DNA of 36,174 bases from Halieaceae bacterium (GTDB lineage Bacteria; Pseudomonadota; Gammaproteobacteria; Pseudomonadales; Halieaceae), in the NCBI GenBank assembly GCA_028277365.1, contig JANQGK010000046.1, positions 1-36,174 on the forward strand, given 5' to 3'. This document shows, piece by piece, positions 29,976 to 36,174 of the stretch. Each line of letters opens with the position of its first letter. Position 1 is the stretch's first letter. Below the pieces are notes generated by a model, which was not told where the DNA came from, ran no database searches, and saw only the letters and a program-made list of their open reading frames with translations. The position numbers and the translations under genes were made by a program.

Positions 29976-30293
29976 ATGCGTTTCCTGTCCCTGGAAAAAC
30001 TGATCAACCTGCACGACGGCTACCGGCGCGAATTTAAGGTCGACCACCATCGTCTGCTGTTGCTGCAACAGGAGGGCGAGCGCTACGTAGTGGAAGCCCA
30101 TTGCCCACATCTGGAGCACCCGCTGTTGGAAGCCCGGATCGAGAGCGGTGAACTGCTGTGCCCCCTTCACGGTTACCGGTTCTCGCTGCAAACCGGGCGC
30201 GTTCTGGCCTCAACCCGCGAGGAGTGCCGCCCGCTGCGGACCTGGCCGGTGGCCTATGAAGGGGCTGACGTCGGCGTGGTCTGGGACGTATAA
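29976..30293 (+). CDS. Small Rieske [2Fe-2S] protein
   Basis: CPHLEHPLL...LLCPLHGYRFSLQTGRVL: CxH ... CxxH Rieske ligands. Confidence 0.85.
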   Translation: MRFLSLEKLINLHDGYRREFKVDHHRLLLLQQEGERYVVEAHCPHLEHPLLEARIESGELLCPLHGYRFSLQTGRVLASTREECRPLRTWPVAYEGADVGVVWDV

Positions 30294-30309
30294 GTCCCGA
30301 CAAATACAG

Positions 30310-31227
30310 CTAGATAGTCAGCTGCCGCAGGCGCGGGTCCCGTTCACCCCAGCGCCACAGGGCGTCAAATCCATCCACGAACTTCTTCGCCGAGGCTCGC
30401 GACCCCGGCTCGAAGAAGCCGTCTCGCCCGCGCTCATCTGGCTTGTAGACGACACCGTCGGTGTCGCGTACCACGTAAGTCGCCTCCGGCAGTTCGGGGT
30501 GTTCGGCCAGGACCCGGATGGCGATCGAGGATGACAGGCGCCGTGCCAGTTGCAGTAGCCGGTGGCCGCGGCTGACCAGCGGTTTGGGGTCGCTGATCAG
30601 GATGCGAATGTCGGCATAGCGGCCGCTGCGCGCAAGGCTCGATACCGCGGCGGCAAATGCCTCGTTGTCGAACACCTCGTGGTCCAGGCTATAGCTGTAG
30701 ATGCGCAGATTGCGGCTGGCCGTGCTGGCCAGGGCCAGGGCCAGGGTGGCGAAGGGCTCTGGATACTGGACCCCAGTGATGAATTCGTCGGCGCCGCTGT
30801 AATCGATATGCAGCTCCATGGCGTTGTGGGGAATCCCCGCCTCATCAAAGGTTTCACCGAAGGGCTGGAAGCCCGCCGCCTTGTAAAAGCCATTGGCCTG
30901 GCTCTGTGAATGCAGGTACAGGCGCTGGTAGCCGCGTTGACTGGCGTAGCTGACGATATAGTCCAGCAGTTGGCGCCCGAGGCCCTTGCCGCGGTGGTCT
31001 GGCAGCACGGCCATGCGGCCGATCTTGCCGTCGGGGAGCAGGCGACCGCAGCCGAGGGCTATGTACTTGTCGGTGATCAGAAAGTGGGTGGCGGTTTCGT
31101 CGCTGTCGTCGTGCTCGATGTCCTCCGGTACGCCCTGTTCCTCGATAAAGACCTTGTCGCGGATGGAGCGCAGGGTCTCCCTATTCAGGTTCCAGCTTAC
31201 GACTTCAATTTGCGGCTCATTGGTCAT
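30310..31227 (-). CDS. GNAT N-acetyltransferase with additional C-terminal domain
   Basis: RLLPDGKIGRMAVLPDHRGKGLGRQLLDYIV; second half unlike GNAT (RIYSYSLDHEVFDNEAF...). Confidence 0.88.
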   Translation of the reverse strand: MTNEPQIEVVSWNLNRETLRSIRDKVFIEEQGVPEDIEHDDSDETATHFLITDKYIALGCGRLLPDGKIGRMAVLPDHRGKGLGRQLLDYIVSYASQRGYQRLYLHSQSQANGFYKAAGFQPFGETFDEAGIPHNAMELHIDYSGADEFITGVQYPEPFATLALALASTASRNLRIYSYSLDHEVFDNEAFAAAVSSLARSGRYADIRILISDPKPLVSRGHRLLQLARRLSSSIAIRVLAEHPELPEATYVVRDTDGVVYKPDERGRDGFFEPGSRASAKKFVDGFDALWRWGERDPRLRQLTI

Positions 31228-31234
31228 CGTTTGT

Positions 31235-33744
<2,510 letters not shown>

Positions 33745-34374
33745 TTACACTGAACCCAGTTGTCGCGACAGGTTGTGGGCAACCTGTAACAGCCTGCGGC
33801 GCTGGGTGAGCAGGCGCCAGCGGCGACCGCCGAGCTGGCGCCAGAGCACCGCCGAGCGTATGCCGGCCAGCAGCAGGGCACGGATCAGGTCGGCATTGGC
33901 CGAGTCCTGTAGCTGCTGGGCGCTGCCGGTGACCTTGATGCGGTACTTGAAGGTGCTGATGGTGTCCTGGTAGATGCCCGACAGGCTGTGACAAATCTCC
34001 TGCACATGATTACTGAAGTGCTCGGCGCGAAACTGAGTGTGCTCGAGCCGCGAGCGCATGACGGCCGCCATCTCCGGGTTGGCGGCAAACTGCCTCTCCA
34101 GGTGTAGCATGCCGAACACGTAGCGCATCATGTCGCGGCCGTCGGGCTGATCGCGGCTGGCGAGCAGGGCGGCCAGGTTGTGCAGGCCCAGCTTCATATT
34201 GCTGACACCACCGTAGACATCTTCCACCGTATCGGCGTCGAACTTGAACAGGCTCGACACCATGGGTGTGAGGAACTCTTCCGGGTAGCTGCCGGTGCGG
34301 GAGATCTGGTCCACCAGCCGGGCCACTTGCACCACGCCGGCCAGCGCCAGTACCTGGTCTTCGAGGTGCTTCAC
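33745..34374 (-). CDS. hflD: HflD (lysogenization regulator family)
   Basis: [11 protein letters not shown]-like [23 protein letters not shown]...; conserved position between purB and mnmA. Confidence 0.92.
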   Translation of the reverse strand: MKHLEDQVLALAGVVQVARLVDQISRTGSYPEEFLTPMVSSLFKFDADTVEDVYGGVSNMKLGLHNLAALLASRDQPDGRDMMRYVFGMLHLERQFAANPEMAAVMRSRLEHTQFRAEHFSNHVQEICHSLSGIYQDTISTFKYRIKVTGSAQQLQDSANADLIRALLLAGIRSAVLWRQLGGRRWRLLTQRRRLLQVAHNLSRQLGSV

Positions 34375-35462
34375 TCGGCGCTCTCGATGACGCCACCGCC
34401 GAGGCAGCGTTCGCCCGAGTAGAACACCACAGACTGGCCCGGTGTGATGGCTCGCTGTGGGGTATCGAACTCGGCCCGGTAGCCGCCTTCGTCCCGCACC
34501 AGCGTGCAGGCCTGGTCCGGCTGGCGGTAGCGGGTTTTGGCATGGCAGCGCAGGGGCTGTTCCGGCGCCTCACCCGCCACCCAGTAGATGTCTCCGGTAC
34601 GGAGGCTCGACTTCAGCAGAGCGGGGTGGTCGTGGCCCTGGGCCACCAGCAGGCGGTTGCGGGCCAGGTCCTTGCCGACCACGTACCAGGGGTCGTGGCT
34701 GTGTCCGGACAGGCCGCCGATGCCCAGGCCCTGGCGCTGGCCGATGGTGTGGTACATGAGGCCGGAATGCTCGCCGAGGTGGTTCCCCTCCAGGTCGAAG
34801 ATCTCGCCGGGTTGGGCCGGGAGGTACTGCTGCAGGAAATCCTTGAAGCGGCGCTCGCCGATAAAGCAGATACCGGTGCTGTCTTTCTTGTCATGGGTCT
34901 CGAGGCCGTGGGCCCGAGCCAGTTCGCGCACCGCTGACTTTTCGATTTCTCCCACCGGGAACAGGGTGCGGCCCAGTTCTTCATGGCCTACCGCGTGCAG
35001 GAAGTAGCTCTGGTCCTTGCCGGGATCCAGGCCCTTGAGCAGGGTGGCGCGACCGTCGCTGTCACCGCGGCGCGCGTAGTGGCCGGTGGCAATCAGGTCG
35101 GCGCCCAGCAGCAGCGCGTACTCCAGGAAGGCCTTGAACTTGATTTCACGGTTGCAAAGAATGTCCGGATTCGGGGTTCGACCGGCCTTGTACTCCGCAA
35201 GGAAATGCTCGAACACATTGTCCCAGTACTCGGCGGCGAAGTTGGCGCTGTGGAGCTTGATGCCGATGCGGTCGGCGACGGCCTGTGCGTCGGCGAGATC
35301 ATCTTTGGCCGTACAGTACTCGGTGCCGTCGTCTTCTTCCCAGTTCTTCATGAACAGGCCTTCCACGGCATAGCCCTGCTCCTTGAGAAGCAGCGCTGCC
35401 ACGGAAGAGTCGACACCGCCGGACATGCCGACAATGACTTTTTTGCCTGGGTTTGCCGTCAT
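34371..35462 (-). CDS. mnmA: tRNA 2-thiouridine synthesizing protein MnmA
   Basis: [37 protein letters not shown]...[17 protein letters not shown]...[16 protein letters not shown]. Confidence 0.97.
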   Translation of the reverse strand: MTANPGKKVIVGMSGGVDSSVAALLLKEQGYAVEGLFMKNWEEDDGTEYCTAKDDLADAQAVADRIGIKLHSANFAAEYWDNVFEHFLAEYKAGRTPNPDILCNREIKFKAFLEYALLLGADLIATGHYARRGDSDGRATLLKGLDPGKDQSYFLHAVGHEELGRTLFPVGEIEKSAVRELARAHGLETHDKKDSTGICFIGERRFKDFLQQYLPAQPGEIFDLEGNHLGEHSGLMYHTIGQRQGLGIGGLSGHSHDPWYVVGKDLARNRLLVAQGHDHPALLKSSLRTGDIYWVAGEAPEQPLRCHAKTRYRQPDQACTLVRDEGGYRAEFDTPQRAITPGQSVVFYSGERCLGGGVIESAE

Positions 35463-35473
35463 CGCTTGCGCTA

Positions 35474-35923
35474 TCAGGGAAAGTACTTAACGAGGTCCAG
35501 AGGCCAGCGGTGGCCGGCCAGATACTGCTCGACGCTGGCCAACACCAGCGGGCTGCGCATTCTACCAGACTCGGCGCGCATTTCCGCCGGGGTCATCCAC
35601 AGGGTACGCAGGATGTCTTTGTCCAGTTCGGCATCGGGGAGTTCCCGGACCAGGCGGGCGGCGAAGCTGGTGCGCAGATAGGTCGCTCCGTTAGCGGGGG
35701 AGGTGTACTGGGAAATGCCCAGCAGGGCCTCCAGCTCGACTTCGCAGCCGGTTTCTTCCCGCGTCTCGCGCAATGCCGCGGCGAACAGGGATTCCCCGGG
35801 ATCGAGGTGACCGGCGGGCTGGTTCAGCACGATACCCTCGTCGGCGCGCTCTTCCACCAGCAGGAAGCGCCCCTTTTGTTCCACGACGGTGGCCACGGTC
35901 ACATGGGCAAACCAGTCGGTCAC
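35474..35923 (-). CDS. nudJ: NUDIX phosphatase NudJ
   Basis: [18 protein letters not shown]...[22 protein letters not shown]; next to mnmA. Confidence 0.9.
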   Translation of the reverse strand: MTDWFAHVTVATVVEQKGRFLLVEERADEGIVLNQPAGHLDPGESLFAAALRETREETGCEVELEALLGISQYTSPANGATYLRTSFAARLVRELPDAELDKDILRTLWMTPAEMRAESGRMRSPLVLASVEQYLAGHRWPLDLVKYFP

Positions 35924-36156
35924 GAGACGCGCCGCCTTGAGGGCAGGTGGACACGTTCCCGGCGAAACTCACCCGGGGCCAGGCCGTCCAGGCGCCAGTG
36001 GCCGATGGCCACCCGCACCAGGCGCAGGGTGGGGAAGCCTACCGCTGCGGTCATGCGGCGCACCTGGCGGTTGCGTCCCTCGGTGATCTTCAGTTCCAGC
36101 CAGCTGGTGAGGTCATGATTGCTCTGGCCGCGCGATCCGCCGATCCGCCAGCGCAA
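35920..36156 (-). CDS. rluE: Pseudouridine synthase RluE, C-terminal fragment truncated at the window edge
   Basis: [49 protein letters not shown]-terminal ~10 codons probably not native (see finding). Confidence 0.8.
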   Translation of the reverse strand: MRWRIGGSRGQSNHDLTSWLELKITEGRNRQVRRMTAAVGFPTLRLVRVAIGHWRLDGLAPGEFRRERVHLPSRRRVS

Positions 36157-36174
36157 TCATGACCTCACCAGCTG
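36101..36174. repeat. Near-perfect inverted repeat at the window end
   Basis: CAGCTGGTGAGGTCATGATTGC (36101-36122) is reverse-complemented at 36153-36174; pairing continues with one mismatch (about 27/28). Confidence 0.95.

Overview
This is a ~36 kb high-GC window, almost certainly a gammaproteobacterial chromosome. The gene content and the rluE-nudJ-mnmA-hflD-purB order support this; a marine OM60/Halieaceae-like host is only a guess. Nearly all coding content is ordinary core or metabolic genes: a tRNA cluster (Pro, His, Arg); moaCDE; rmuC and bcp; a P450/quinone oxidoreductase/GST/NTF2 cluster next to a MarR regulator; an ExoIII/Crc-like nuclease; yajC; a D-cysteine desulfhydrase-like gene; cysB; thrH; pabB; a propionyl/methylmalonyl-CoA cluster (carboxylase beta and alpha, epimerase, mutase, MeaB, Rieske protein); and roxA-purB-hflD-mnmA-nudJ-rluE. 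I see no CRISPR array, prophage, transposase or classical defence system. The least explained region is about 295-890, around tRNA-Arg. It holds two inverted copies of a multi-hairpin element whose 7-bp stems differ by compensatory changes, each abutting tRNA-3'-end-like sequence, together with tRNA-Arg 5' and 3' half remnants, one with its T-loop replaced by a long hairpin. Secondary anomalies are a D-cysteine desulfhydrase gene with an apparent 1-nt frameshift at its start and a 49-bp partial duplication at its 3' end, a 936-aa atypical biotin carboxylase, and an inverted repeat at the very end of the window.
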